Shown: positions 1 to 9,813, numbered from the stretch's first letter. The stretch is DNA of 64,000 nucleotides from Methylobacterium sp. E-045 (GCF_022829685.1 NZ_JAKSYE010000125.1:62001-126000); one strand, 5' to 3'. The notes: generated from the letters alone by a model not told the origin. Numbers and translations are program-made.

Positions 1-677
1 TGACGCAGATCGATCCGGAGATCCTCGCCTCGTTCCTGCGCAACGAGTATCCGCAGACGGTCTCCGTGGTGCTGTCGAAGGTGCGCCCCGACTACGCGGC
101 CAAGGTCCTGACGATCCTGCCCGAGGACTTCGCCATCGACGTCCTCAACCGCATGCTGCGGATGGAGACGGTGCAGAAGGAGGCCCTGCGCCACATCGAG
201 GAGACCCTGCGCGTCGAGTTCGTCTCCACCATCGCACAGACCACCCGCCGCGATGCCCACGAACTGATGGCGGACGTGTTCAACGCCTTCGACCGCCAGA
301 CCGAGGGCCGCTTCCTCGCGGCCCTGGACCAGGCCAATCGCGGCTCGGCCAAGAAGATCCGCCAGCTCATGTTCACCTTCGAGGATCTGCTGAAGCTCGA
401 TGCGGGCAGTGTCCAGACCCTCCTGCGCAAGGTCGACAACGACACCCTGTGCCGCGCCCTCAAGGGCGCCGACGAGCGCGTGCGCAACTTCTTCCTCAAG
501 AACATGTCCACCCGCGCGGCCAAGAACATCACCGACGAGATGGGCTCCCTCGGCCCGATCCGCCTCAAGGACGTCGATGAGGCCCAGGCCAAGATGACCG
601 AACTCGCCAAGGAACTGGCCGAGAAGGGCGAGATCATGATCTCCAAGTCCAGCGGCGAAGAGGAGCTGGTCTATTGA
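1..677 (+). CDS. fliG: Flagellar motor switch protein FliG (5' end outside window)
   Basis: FliG is the C-ring protein that couples stator torque to the rotor and takes part in switching of rotation. The gene enters the window already open, reading in frame from base 3, and only the middle and C-terminal domains are seen (about 225 residues). The EYPQT segment near base 50 matches the EHPQT-type motif of the FliG middle domain. The C-terminal part carries the charged helix and the ALKGA...FFLKNMSTRAA segment typical of the torque-generating domain. It overlaps the next gene by three bases, which suggests coupled translation in a fliG-fliH-fliN-flbD unit. Confidence 0.95.
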   Translation, partial: TQIDPEILASFLRNEYPQTVSVVLSKVRPDYAAKVLTILPEDFAIDVLNRMLRMETVQKEALRHIEETLRVEFVSTIAQTTRRDAHELMADVFNAFDRQTEGRFLAALDQANRGSAKKIRQLMFTFEDLLKLDAGSVQTLLRKVDNDTLCRALKGADERVRNFFLKNMSTRAAKNITDEMGSLGPIRLKDVDEAQAKMTELAKELAEKGEIMISKSSGEEELVY

Positions 678-1267
678 ACGCCCGCCGGTTCCTCTTCGAC
701 ACCGATTTCCGGCCGCGCGAGGGCGCGACCGCCTCGCCGAAGGAGGCGGCGGCCCTCGCCGAGGCCGTGGCGCAGGCCCATGCCCGCGGTGTCCAGGAAG
801 GCCGTGCCCAGGCCGAGGCTCAGGCCCAGGCCCGCATGGCCGATGCCCTCACCCGCGTCGGCCTCGCCGCGGCCGGTCTCATCGGTCAGGCCGACGCGCG
901 GGATGCGGCGCGTGAGGAGGAGGCCCTGGCCTTCGCCGTCTCCCTGGCGCGGCGCATCGCCGGCGATGCCCTCGACACCCAGCCGCTCGCGGCCATCGGC
1001 GACGCGGCCCGCGCGGCCCTGCAGCACCTGCGCGGCGTGCCGCATCTGGTGGTGCGCGTGAACGACCGGCTGGTGGACGAGGCCGAGGCGCTGGTGAAGA
1101 GCCTCGCCCGCGAGCGCGGCTTCGAGGGGCGCCTCATCGTCCTCGGCGAGCCCGACCTCGCCCCCGGAGACGCCCGGATGGACTGGGCCGATGGCGGCGT
1201 CGTGCGCGACCGCGCCCGTATCGAGGCCGCCGTGCTCGAAGCCATCGGCCACCCTCTCGAATCCTGA
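674..1267 (+). CDS. fliH: Flagellar assembly protein FliH
   Basis: FliH regulates the FliI ATPase of the flagellar type III export apparatus. The predicted protein has 197 residues. It has an Ala/Glu/Gln-rich helical stretch (about residues 30-75), usual for the coiled-coil half of FliH, and a C-terminal half ending in a segment like LAPGDARMDWADGGV, which resembles the family's conserved C-terminal region. The start used is a TTG at 674 that overlaps the fliG stop. The position between fliG and fliN supports the call. Sequence conservation in this family is low, so the assignment leans on context. Confidence 0.85.
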   Translation: MNARRFLFDTDFRPREGATASPKEAAALAEAVAQAHARGVQEGRAQAEAQAQARMADALTRVGLAAAGLIGQADARDAAREEEALAFAVSLARRIAGDALDTQPLAAIGDAARAALQHLRGVPHLVVRVNDRLVDEAEALVKSLARERGFEGRLIVLGEPDLAPGDARMDWADGGVVRDRARIEAAVLEAIGHPLES

Positions 1268-1314
1268 TCCGTCGACGCTCGACCTCTTAACACCTGCGAC
1301 AGCGAAAGCCCGTG

Positions 1315-1659
1315 ATGTCCGACAACTTCAGCCTTCCGCAGCTCAACGGCATCGAGTCGTCCTTCGATAGGCTCGGCTCCGAATCGATCCGCGAGGCGCC
1401 CACGACCCCGAAGAGCGCCGCCGACCTCGAACAGGTCTTCGACGTTCCCGTGGTGGTCTCGGCCGTGCTCGGTTCGTCGCGCATGCCCATCGGCGACCTG
1501 CTGCGGCTGCAGGCGGGCGCCGTCCTGGAGCTCGACCGCAAGGTCGGCGAGGCCATCGACATCTTCGTCAACAACCGCCTGGTCGCCCGTGGCGAGGTCG
1601 TCCTCGTCGAGGAGCGCCTCGGCGTGACGATGACCGAGATCATCAAGAGCGACCACTGA
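1315..1659 (+). CDS. fliN: Flagellar motor switch protein FliN
   Basis: FliN forms the lower part of the flagellar C-ring and binds FliH during export. The C-terminal 75 residues form one SpoA domain: a segment beginning VFDVPVVVSAVLG, then IGDLLRLQAGAVLELD, then a VLVEERLGVTMTEI ending. The length (114 residues) fits a short alphaproteobacterial FliN. An in-frame GTG lies three bases upstream; the ATG at 1315 is preferred. It follows fliH after about 47 bases, on the same strand as the flagellar genes on either side. Confidence 0.93.
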   Translation: MSDNFSLPQLNGIESSFDRLGSESIREAPTTPKSAADLEQVFDVPVVVSAVLGSSRMPIGDLLRLQAGAVLELDRKVGEAIDIFVNNRLVARGEVVLVEERLGVTMTEIIKSDH

Positions 1660-1711
1660 TCCCGCCCGCCGCGCTGCTGCGCGAGGCTCCACCGGCACAG
1701 GATACTAGACC

Positions 1712-3076
<1,365 letters not shown>

Positions 3077-3107
3077 GACCGGGGCTCGATGCGTTCACCT
3101 CGTCGAG

Positions 3108-3137
3108 GCCCGCCCGCGCGACTGCGCGGCGGCGGGC
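3108..3137 (+). terminator. GC-rich hairpin after flbD, possible terminator
   Basis: A seven-base perfect stem (GCCCGCC pairing with GGCGGGC) encloses a second GCGC/GCGC stem. It sits about 30 bases after the flbD stop and is followed by only a short T-poor tail, so intrinsic termination is uncertain. Confidence 0.4.
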
Positions 3138-3235
3138 TTATCGCGACTTTGTCGAATGCGGGCTGGGCCGCAAGGGGCGTCACGCCCCAGAGAGGCATCA
3201 CGCCCCGTTGCCGCCCCTCCCCCCTTTGACTAGGT

Positions 3236-3619
3236 GTGGCCCGGATGGCGTCCCGGTCCCCGGCGCGCCGGACACGGAACGGGCACCCGGATTTGGCAAA
3301 GCACGAGAAGGACACGACCGTTCGGACGGCGAAGTCCGGCTATTCCGACATCGTCCTGGTCTGCGCGAAATGCACCAAGCGTGTCGGCCTGAAGAAGGAC
3401 GAAATTCGGGGGAGGCTCAAGCGGGAGGTCAAGAGGCGCGGTCTCGGCGGGGTGACCCGCGTGGTGTCCACGGGCTGTCTGGGCCCCTGCCCGAAGCGGT
3501 TCGTGGCGGTGGCGACCTCCTTCAGCCTGTCGCGCAGCCGCATCGTCCTGATCGACCCCGAGGGCAATGCCGAGCAGGCGCTGGATACGGTCTATCCGCC
3601 TGCCCGCCGGTCCGAGTGA
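3236..3619 (+). CDS. Small predicted metal-binding protein (four-Cys, thioredoxin-like ferredoxin type)
   Basis: The protein has up to 127 residues with a basic N-terminus and four cysteines: CAKC (43-46) and CLGPC (81-85). This CxxC...CLxxC arrangement with a following VAVA-like strand resembles small predicted metal-binding proteins and thioredoxin-like [2Fe-2S] ferredoxins. No partner gene is adjacent, so its physiological role cannot be given. The start could be GTG 3236 or ATG 3245. It stands alone between flbD and a membrane protein. I am confident it is a gene and less sure of the exact family. Confidence 0.7.
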   Translation: MARMASRSPARRTRNGHPDLAKHEKDTTVRTAKSGYSDIVLVCAKCTKRVGLKKDEIRGRLKREVKRRGLGGVTRVVSTGCLGPCPKRFVAVATSFSLSRSRIVLIDPEGNAEQALDTVYPPARRSE

Positions 3620-3811
3620 AGCAGTCTCCGATTTCAGCCCCAATGCCGCGATAGGATCCGTCCAAGCTCGATTGTGCGTGACAGGCGGAGCACCCTGCCT
3701 GGCTCCTCGATGTGTCGCAGATTGTCATCGCGGAACCGGTGTCACGTCTGGGAACCCTGCTGAGAGAGGATCGTCCCCGTTGGCGCTCGTCCATTTCGGA
3801 AGTCCGGGCCT

Positions 3812-4891
3812 GTGACCCGCCGCAGCGCGGCATCTCCTCCCGCCCGGTCGGGACGCGCGAGGCATGTCCTGCGCTATTTGCCCGTCCTGGGCACGGTGCT
3901 GGGCCTCGGCCTCGCGATCTGGCTCGTGGCCACCCACGATCTCGGCTCGGTGGCCGATGCCTTCGGACGGATCGGAATCGTCGGGTTGTCCGGCATCGTG
4001 CTGACGCGCGTCGTCGTCCTGTCCCTCTGCGGCTTCGCCTGGGAGCGGGTGCTGAACCGGCTCTCGGCCACCGCCGAGGCGGGTGCCTTCCTCATCCTCC
4101 GTTTCGTGCGCGACGGGATCAACGTGCTTCTTCCGGTGGCCTCTGTCGGCGGTGACGTCGTCGGCGGGCGGCTCCTCACCTTCTGGGGGGTGCCGGGCGC
4201 GCTCGCCGCGGCCTCGATCCTCGTGGACATGCTGATCCAGGTCGGCACGCAGGCCGTGTTCGTCCTCGTCGGTGTCGCCCTGCTGATGCAGATGGAGGGC
4301 GAATCCGCCGCGTCCCTCGCCGCCTGGGCGCTGCGGGCGCTGGGCGTCACCGCCATCGTGCTCACCGCCTTCTTCCTGTTTCAGCGCAGCCCGCTCATGC
4401 GGGGCGTCGAGGGCCGCATCGCCGAACTCGGCCGGCGCTTCCTGCGCGACCAGGACCAGGCCGTCTCCGGCCCGTCGCCCGCCGATGCGGGCGTCCATGG
4501 CGCCCTCGATACCGTCTGGGCGCCGAAGCGCTGGGCCCTGCTGTTCCAGGGCGTCGTCCTGCACCTCCTCGCCTGGATGCTCGGCGCCGTGGAGATCTGG
4601 ATCGCCCTGACCTGCATGGGCGTGGGGGGCGTGGGTCTCGCCGAAGTCGTCATCATCGAGGCCCTGAGCCAGGCCATCAAAACGGCGGCCTTCCCGGTGC
4701 CCAGCGGGCTCGGGGTTCAGGAAGGCGGGTTCGTCCTCGTGGGCGGCCTGTTCGGCATCGATCCCGGCACCGCCATCGCCCTGTCGCTGGCCAAGCGCGT
4801 GCCCGACGTGGTGCTCGGCCTCCCCTCCCTGATCCTGTGGCAGACCCTGGAGGCCCGCCGGGCGACGGTGATGGCTCCCCCGCGGGGGTAA
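3812..4891 (+). CDS. Flippase-like integral membrane protein (UPF0104 / LPG-synthase TM region, HpnL-like)
   Basis: The protein has 359 residues with roughly eight hydrophobic segments, beginning with one at about residues 22-45 after a basic N-terminus. The C-terminal part contains KTAAFPVPSGLGVQEGGF, the conserved Pro/Gly-rich loop of the family related to the membrane domain of lysylphosphatidylglycerol synthase. Relatives include HpnL of hopanoid gene sets, and Methylobacterium-like bacteria make hopanoids, but no hopanoid gene is adjacent, so that link is only inferred. The start is GTG at 3812. It probably acts in lipid movement or glycolipid assembly at the inner membrane. Confidence 0.75.
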   Translation: MTRRSAASPPARSGRARHVLRYLPVLGTVLGLGLAIWLVATHDLGSVADAFGRIGIVGLSGIVLTRVVVLSLCGFAWERVLNRLSATAEAGAFLILRFVRDGINVLLPVASVGGDVVGGRLLTFWGVPGALAAASILVDMLIQVGTQAVFVLVGVALLMQMEGESAASLAAWALRALGVTAIVLTAFFLFQRSPLMRGVEGRIAELGRRFLRDQDQAVSGPSPADAGVHGALDTVWAPKRWALLFQGVVLHLLAWMLGAVEIWIALTCMGVGGVGLAEVVIIEALSQAIKTAAFPVPSGLGVQEGGFVLVGGLFGIDPGTAIALSLAKRVPDVVLGLPSLILWQTLEARRATVMAPPRG

Positions 4892-4945
4892 GTCGTCGCA
4901 GAGCGGCCGGTGTAATGGTCCCGTCGAGCAACTCGGGCGTAACCG

Positions 4946-5536
4946 CTACAGGGACGCCTCGTGCGAGCAGAGAACATCGACAGTCGACGTTAGTCCGACA
5001 GCCTCCATATCGAGAAGCAGTTGCCCTGCGTTCTTCTCCGGTCGGCGCAGACGCAGGCGAAGCTGCCGTAAGGCCTCGACCGCCTTGCCCTCATTGAGGG
5101 CGATGGTGTCGGCGATGAAGGCGTCGGCCGTTCGCACTTCAAGATTCAACGGACCGAGCGCCGAGGCCGGAAAATGCCTGATGTTGTCCGTGACGATGGT
5201 CGCCGCCTGGGTCTTCAGGGCCGCCGCGACGACATGGGCATCCCCCGCGTCGGGCAGCCCTTTGCAGGTGCCGAGAAAGTTCGCGAAGTCGGAGACCATC
5301 GCATCGTCGAAAGCGGTTTCCATGCATAGCCGAGCCCGGCGAGCCCGCTCCTCGCTATCGGCGACATGCTTCCTCGCCAGGATGTCCGAAATCGCGCGTT
5401 CGGTCTCATCGAGGATTGGTATCGACCACCGCAGGCGAAAGAACTCTCGTTCCGCCAGGGTCAGAAGCAGGTTCCGCTTGAGGGCACCCGCGAGCACGCA
5501 GGCATCGACGATCGCGGTGAAGCGGTTGGCGAACAC
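4946..5536 (-). CDS. PIN-domain protein, probable toxin of a toxin-antitoxin pair
   Basis: The protein has 196 residues. The start reads IVDACVLAG, with the first acidic residue of a PIN ribonuclease fold at Asp11. Later segments DAGDAHVVAAAL and TIVTDNIRHFP carry the other expected acidic positions. PIN toxins usually cleave RNA. It lies directly downstream of a helix-turn-helix gene, with the upstream stop and this GTG start separated by three bases in the same reading frame. That arrangement supports a co-translated antitoxin-toxin operon. Substrate and toxicity cannot be judged from sequence. Confidence 0.85.
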   Translation of the reverse strand: MFANRFTAIVDACVLAGALKRNLLLTLAEREFFRLRWSIPILDETERAISDILARKHVADSEERARRARLCMETAFDDAMVSDFANFLGTCKGLPDAGDAHVVAAALKTQAATIVTDNIRHFPASALGPLNLEVRTADAFIADTIALNEGKAVEALRQLRLRLRRPEKNAGQLLLDMEAVGLTSTVDVLCSHEASL

Positions 5537-5539
5537 CGC

Positions 5540-5998
5540 CTACAGGTACTCGCCGTCGAGGGCGGCGAGGTCCGAGAGCGCCTGGCTCCGGGTTCCGTCC
5601 CGCACATCCTTGTACGCGAACAGGTCTTCGGCCTTGATCCTGCGATGGCGCCCGACTGTGATGTGGGCGATCTCGCCCCGCTCCAGAAGGGAGACGAGAT
5701 AGGGACGCGACACGTTAAGAATATCTGCGGCCTGCTGCGTCGTCAGCATCTGGGTCACCGGAACGAGCGTCACCGCGTCCCCCCGGCCGATATGGCGCAG
5801 GAGATCCATCAGGAGGTTCGAGATGGCCGGAGTGAGCGTGATCTCAGCAGATTCCTTGCGAGCGTCATCAAACACGCGCAGTTTCGTCTGCTCGGACGAT
5901 TGAGTGGCCAGGAGGCGGCGCAGGGTGTTGGCGGTCTTGCGCTCACCGTCCGACGGAAGCCGGCTCCCAAGGCCCTGGGCGGAGGCGGGCAGTGTCAT
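5540..5998 (-). CDS. Excisionase-type helix-turn-helix protein, probable antitoxin
   Basis: The protein has 152 residues. The central part, LTTQQAADILNVSRPYL...HITVGRHRRI, is a MerR/excisionase-type DNA-binding domain (about residues 83-130). Such proteins are known as the partner of PIN-domain toxins. It precedes the PIN gene and probably both neutralizes the toxin and represses its own promoter. A pair of direct repeats sits 40 bases upstream of the ATG. The N-terminal 80 residues may mediate toxin contact, which is inference. Confidence 0.82.
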   Translation of the reverse strand: MTLPASAQGLGSRLPSDGERKTANTLRRLLATQSSEQTKLRVFDDARKESAEITLTPAISNLLMDLLRHIGRGDAVTLVPVTQMLTTQQAADILNVSRPYLVSLLERGEIAHITVGRHRRIKAEDLFAYKDVRDGTRSQALSDLAALDGEYL

Positions 5999-6030
5999 CG
6001 TAATCCGGCTCCCTTGGATCGTTCCCGTGT

Positions 6031-6077
6031 TATATCTGCAATAAACGAAACCAGCGCAATAAGCGAAACGCTATATG
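6031..6077 (-). promoter_or_regulatory. Candidate operator of the toxin-antitoxin pair
   Basis: Two direct copies of GCAATAARCGAAAC lie at 6038-6051 and 6056-6069, 18 bases apart start to start, differing at one base. They sit in a locally AT-rich stretch flanked by TTATAT and CTATAT, 40-70 bases before the antitoxin ATG. This fits an autorepressor operator overlapping a promoter. Confidence 0.55.
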
Positions 6078-6256
6078 TCGTGGCGCGTTCCCGATGACGC
6101 CCAGACACTACAGGTCGAGATCGCCGTCATTGAGCCGAGAGGCCGCCTGCGCCCCAAGCAGCTTCGCATTGGCCGGCCAACGCTTCATCTCGCTCCGGCT
6201 TTTGAGGTGTCGCGGGTTTCGGGACGCCAAACCGGTGACCACTTTTGCTAACCTGT

Positions 6257-6655
6257 TTAGGCCTCGAGCTTGGCCTCGCAGAAGCGCAGAGCGTTTCCGA
6301 ACGGGTCCGTCACCGTCATGACGAGGCCCCAGGGCAGGGTCTCCACCCCCGGCTTGGCATGGATGTAGTTCCTGGCGATCAGTTCCTGCTGGAAGGCGTG
6401 AATGCCGGCCATCCGGACGAAGGTCGTCGAGCCCGGTGTCGCGTCGCCGTGATGTCCGCTGAGATGCAGGATGAGTCCGGCGCGCGAGACCTGGGCATAG
6501 AGCGGGAAATCGTCGCCGAAACGGTGCTCCCAATCGAGGGTGAAGCCGAGGAAATCGAGATAGAATTCGCGCGCCTTCGCCTCGTCGAAGATGCGCAGGA
6601 TCGGACAGGTCTGGTCGAACCGGATCTCGCCGTTTGGCCCATTTGTCGGCGTCAT
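6257..6655 (-). CDS. VOC-superfamily (glyoxalase / bleomycin-resistance-like) protein
   Basis: The protein has 132 residues with the two-repeat vicinal-oxygen-chelate pattern: CPILRIFDEAKAREFYLDFLGF at the start and MTVTDPFGNALRFCE at the end. A short 'glyoxalase superfamily protein' of this form is common in alphaproteobacteria, and its substrate is unknown. The ATG at 6655 is preferred because an upstream in-frame start would overlap gmk. It lies 13 bases after the gmk stop, so it is probably transcribed with it. Confidence 0.8.
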   Translation of the reverse strand: MTPTNGPNGEIRFDQTCPILRIFDEAKAREFYLDFLGFTLDWEHRFGDDFPLYAQVSRAGLILHLSGHHGDATPGSTTFVRMAGIHAFQQELIARNYIHAKPGVETLPWGLVMTVTDPFGNALRFCEAKLEA

Positions 6656-6668
6656 GGCCTTACGCTCC

Positions 6669-7322
6669 TCAGGCGATCCTGTCGGGCTCGGCCAGCAACC
6701 CATCGACGAAGTCGGCAAGACCGGTGTTGCGAACCCGCTTCAGGCGTTCGGCGACGAGGATGCCTTCGAGCTTGGTGAAGGCGTCGTTGAGATCGTCGTT
6801 GACGAGGACGTAATCGTATTCGTTCCAGCGCTGGATCTCGACGCGGGAATTGGCGAGGCGCTTCTCGATGGTCTCGGGCGAATCCTCGGCGCGGCGCTCG
6901 AGGCGGTGACGCAACTCGGCGAGGCTCGGCGGCAGAATGAACACCGTCACCACGTCCTCGGCGAGCTTTCCCCGCACCTGGCGCGTGCCCTGGTAATCGA
7001 TGTCGAAGATCATGTCGCGGCCCGCACCGAGCACTTTCTCCACCGGACGGCGGGGCGTGCCGTAGAAATTGCCGTGGACCTCCGCCCATTCGAGGAGGTT
7101 GTCGGCGCCGCGCAGGGCGTCGAACGCCTCGCGGTCGATGAAATTGTAGTGCTTGCCGTCGATCTCGGACGGCCGGCGCTGCCGCGTCGTTACCGAGATC
7201 GAGAGGTCGAGCCCCCATTTCGGGTCGCCGGCGACCGCGCGCGTGAGCGTGGTCTTTCCCGCCCCCGAGGGCGAGGACAGGATGAGGATGAACCCGCGCC
7301 GCCCGATCGTCGTGGCCTGCAT
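6669..7322 (-). CDS. gmk: Guanylate kinase
   Basis: It catalyses ATP-dependent phosphorylation of GMP to GDP in the cytoplasm. The protein has 217 residues. The P-loop SSPSGAGKTT lies near residue 16, followed by the GMP-binding SVTTRQRRPSEIDGKHY segment and HGNFYGTPRRPVE. These are classical guanylate kinase motifs. The start is the ATG at 7322, 11 bases after the yicC stop, so gmk is probably in one unit with yicC and mltG. This order (mltG-yicC-gmk) is common in this bacterial order. Confidence 0.97.
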   Translation of the reverse strand: MQATTIGRRGFILILSSPSGAGKTTLTRAVAGDPKWGLDLSISVTTRQRRPSEIDGKHYNFIDREAFDALRGADNLLEWAEVHGNFYGTPRRPVEKVLGAGRDMIFDIDYQGTRQVRGKLAEDVVTVFILPPSLAELRHRLERRAEDSPETIEKRLANSRVEIQRWNEYDYVLVNDDLNDAFTKLEGILVAERLKRVRNTGLADFVDGLLAEPDRIA

Positions 7323-7333
7323 GTGAGAAAAAC

Positions 7334-8212
7334 CTACTCGACGTTCTGAACCTGCTCGCGGAATTGCTCCACCACGGCCTTCAAGTCGAGTCCGATCCGC
7401 GACAACGCGATGTCTCCCGCCTTCGCGCAGAGGGTATTCGCCTCGCGTCCGAGTTCCTGGGCCAGGAAATCGAGCTTGCGGCCGATGGCGCCGCCGGTTC
7501 CCAGCAACTCCCCGACGCTGTCGAGATGGGCGCTCAGGCGATCGAGTTCCTCGCGAACGTCGGCTTTCGCGGCGATGAGGACGGCCTCCTGGTGCAGGCG
7601 GTCGGGATCGAGCCCGCCGGCCTCGGTCAGCGCGGCGATGCTGGCCGCCAAGCGCGCCTTCACCGCCTCGGGCTGGCGTCCGGGGCAGGCCTCGGCGGCC
7701 TGGGTGAGGCGGGACATGGCGACGAGCTGGCCCTCGATGATGGCGCGCAGCTGGCGCCCCTCGGCCCGACGCGCCTCCACCAGGTCGGCCACGAGGCGGA
7801 CGACGCCCTCGGCGAGATCGTGGGCGAGGGTATCGGACTCTGCCGCCGGCTCGTCTTCGGATTCGATGACGCCGCGGATGCCGAGCAGGCCGTCGAGGGA
7901 GGCCGGGGCGAGGCCTTCGGGGCGCGGAACGCGGGCGGCGGCGGCGGCGAGTTCGGCCAAAAGGGTTTCGTTGATCCGCACCCGCGCCCTGGCCTCGGGC
8001 CGGGTGAGGGTGAGCGAGAGCTGGCACTGGCCCCGCGTCAGGGTCTTCTGCAGGGCGGTGCGGGCCACCTCGCCCAAAGCCTCCAGGCCGTTGGGCACGC
8101 GCAGGCGCACGTCGAGCCCGCGCCCGTTCACGCTGCGGACCTCCCAGGCCCACTGGACCGGGCCGGTGGTGCCTGTGGCACGGGAAAAGCCCGTCATGCT
8201 GGAGAGGGTCAT
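7334..8212 (-). CDS. YicC/YloC-family endoribonuclease
   Basis: The protein has 292 residues with the family's N-terminal signature SSMTGFSRA and a following WEVRSVNGRGLDVRLR strand-loop. The C-terminal DUF1732-type helix includes KLDFLAQELGREANTLCAKA. Relatives in E. coli and Bacillus act as RNA endonucleases involved in sRNA or mRNA turnover. The length matches the family. It lies between mltG and gmk. A hairpin of the repeat type (8246-8264) lies between this gene's start and the mltG stop. Confidence 0.92.
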   Translation of the reverse strand: MTLSSMTGFSRATGTTGPVQWAWEVRSVNGRGLDVRLRVPNGLEALGEVARTALQKTLTRGQCQLSLTLTRPEARARVRINETLLAELAAAAARVPRPEGLAPASLDGLLGIRGVIESEDEPAAESDTLAHDLAEGVVRLVADLVEARRAEGRQLRAIIEGQLVAMSRLTQAAEACPGRQPEAVKARLAASIAALTEAGGLDPDRLHQEAVLIAAKADVREELDRLSAHLDSVGELLGTGGAIGRKLDFLAQELGREANTLCAKAGDIALSRIGLDLKAVVEQFREQVQNVE

Positions 8213-8245
8213 GATGCCTTAACTTTAGTCGGTCGTGCGAACATC

Positions 8246-8264
8246 CCTCCCCACAAGGGGGAGG
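8246..8264. repeat. REP-like hairpin between mltG and yicC
   Basis: CCTCCCC (8246-8252) pairs perfectly with GGGGAGG (8258-8264) across a five-base loop. It resembles the two hairpins found inside the prephenate dehydrogenase gene. Confidence 0.5.
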
Positions 8265-8281
8265 AAAGTGACGGCAGTGCC

Positions 8282-9664
8282 CTATTGCGCCTTCAGCGCC
8301 GGGACGCTTTTCGCCGAATTGAGGTCGAAGGTCTTGTTCCGCAGCGGGTCGAGCTTGGTGCCTTCCGAGGCGTCGAAGGCCTTCGGGCGCGGGGCCGACG
8401 GGTCCGGCGCGCTGCCGGCGAAGTTGGTGCCGTCCGGCGCGTAGGCCGAGGCCCGGCCCGGGACGGCCGAGGGATCGGCCGGCGGTTCGGCCTTGTCCAC
8501 GGGGGCGGCGTCGGTGGGCGTCTCCTTGCGGGCGCGCTCCACCTGACGCCAGCGGGCGACGTTGCGGGAATGGCCCTCCAGGCTGTCGGCGAAGGCGTGG
8601 CCGCCGGTGCCGTCGGCGACGAAATAGAGGTCCTTGGTCCGCGACGGGTTGGCGACGGCCTCGAGCGCCGCGCGGCCGGGATTGGCGATGGGGCCCGGCG
8701 GCAGGCCCTCGATGACGTAGGTGTTGTAGGGGGTCGCCCGGTCGATCTCGGAGCGCTGGATGCCGCGACCCAGGGTGCCGCGCCCGCCCACCAGTCCGTA
8801 GACGATGGTGGGGTCCGATTGCAGCTTCATCCGCTTGTTGAGGCGATTGACGAAGACGCCGGCCACGCGCGGCCGCTCGTCGGCCCGGCCGGTCTCCTTC
8901 TCGACGATGGAGGCCAGGGTCACCATCTCCGCCGGGGTCTTCACCGGGATCTCGGCCGAGCGGCGCAGCCAGATCTGGTTCAGCACCTCGCGCTGCTTGG
9001 CGCGCATCAGGTTGACGATCTGCTGGCGCGTGGCGCCGCGCTCGAACTTGTAGGTGTCGGGCAGGAGCGAGCCTTCCGGCGGGATCTCGTTGATGTCGCC
9101 GGTGAGGATGTCGTTGTCGTTGAGGCGCACCACGATCTGTTCGGAGGTCAGCCCCTCGGGGAAGGTGATGGCGTGCTGCACCTGCCGGCCGGTGGACAGG
9201 GTCTCGATCGTGTCGCCGATGCTGGCATGGGCCTTGAATGTGTACTCGCCGGCCTTCAGCGCCTTGCCGGAGAAGCGGGAGGCCCATTCGAACAGGGCGG
9301 TGTGGCTGATGACGCCCTCGCGGCTGAGGGCGTCGGCGATCTCGGAGGTGCCGCTGCGGGGCGGGATGACCACGACCTTGTCGGCTGCGAGCGGGCCGGG
9401 CTCGCGGATCTGCCGGTCGAACAGCGTCACGCCGATCATCGCGGCGATGGCGAGGACCACGACGGCGGTGAGCAGGCCGCTGATCGTGCTCAGCAATCCG
9501 CCACGCTCGCGAACGGGGCGCTGGGGCGGAGGCGGCGCGGCGGTGGGCTTGATCGCCTCGCTGGGGCTGCGCGGGGATACGCGGTGCGGCATGGCCGGTT
9601 CATCGGACGGGGCCGCCATCGCCGCCTGATCCGGGTCTTTGCGCTTGCGGAAGAACATGGACAT
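8282..9664 (-). CDS. mltG: Endolytic murein transglycosylase MltG
   Basis: MltG cleaves nascent glycan strands at the inner membrane and limits peptidoglycan chain length. The protein has 460 residues with a cytoplasmic Pro-rich N-terminus, one membrane segment at about 60-82, then the YceG domain. The ASIVEKETG motif (251-259) holds the catalytic Glu, probably 255, followed by RPRVAGVFVNRL. A Pro/Ala/Asp-rich C-terminal tail of about 100 residues follows the catalytic domain and is not needed for the family call. In many relatives the gene lies directly after fabF; here an acyltransferase lies between. Confidence 0.95.
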   Translation of the reverse strand: MSMFFRKRKDPDQAAMAAPSDEPAMPHRVSPRSPSEAIKPTAAPPPPQRPVRERGGLLSTISGLLTAVVVLAIAAMIGVTLFDRQIREPGPLAADKVVVIPPRSGTSEIADALSREGVISHTALFEWASRFSGKALKAGEYTFKAHASIGDTIETLSTGRQVQHAITFPEGLTSEQIVVRLNDNDILTGDINEIPPEGSLLPDTYKFERGATRQQIVNLMRAKQREVLNQIWLRRSAEIPVKTPAEMVTLASIVEKETGRADERPRVAGVFVNRLNKRMKLQSDPTIVYGLVGGRGTLGRGIQRSEIDRATPYNTYVIEGLPPGPIANPGRAALEAVANPSRTKDLYFVADGTGGHAFADSLEGHSRNVARWRQVERARKETPTDAAPVDKAEPPADPSAVPGRASAYAPDGTNFAGSAPDPSAPRPKAFDASEGTKLDPLRNKTFDLNSAKSVPALKAQ

Positions 9665-9758
9665 CCTGTTCGAGCCTCGCCTCTCGCCAACCTTGTCCCG
9701 GCCCGACGATGCGGTCGTCGTGTCGTCCTGGCCGAGCGGGGGCCACGGGGTCCACGAG

Positions 9759-9813
9759 ACTCAGGCCAGGAAGCTCAGGCCAGGGGACTCAGGCCAAGAG
9801 ACACAGGCAATGA
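9759..9813. repeat. 14-base tandem repeat, four copies
   Basis: Units start at 9759, 9773, 9787 and 9801, exactly 14 bases apart, with a 13-base core like ACTCAGGCCAGGA. The first three are nearly identical and the fourth is degenerate. The array lies in the 272-base gap between the acyltransferase stop and the mltG start. Confidence 0.8.

Noticed and set aside
9759..9813. Tandem repeat considered as a CRISPR array
   Set aside because: Units are 14 bases with no unique spacers, and no cas gene is present.
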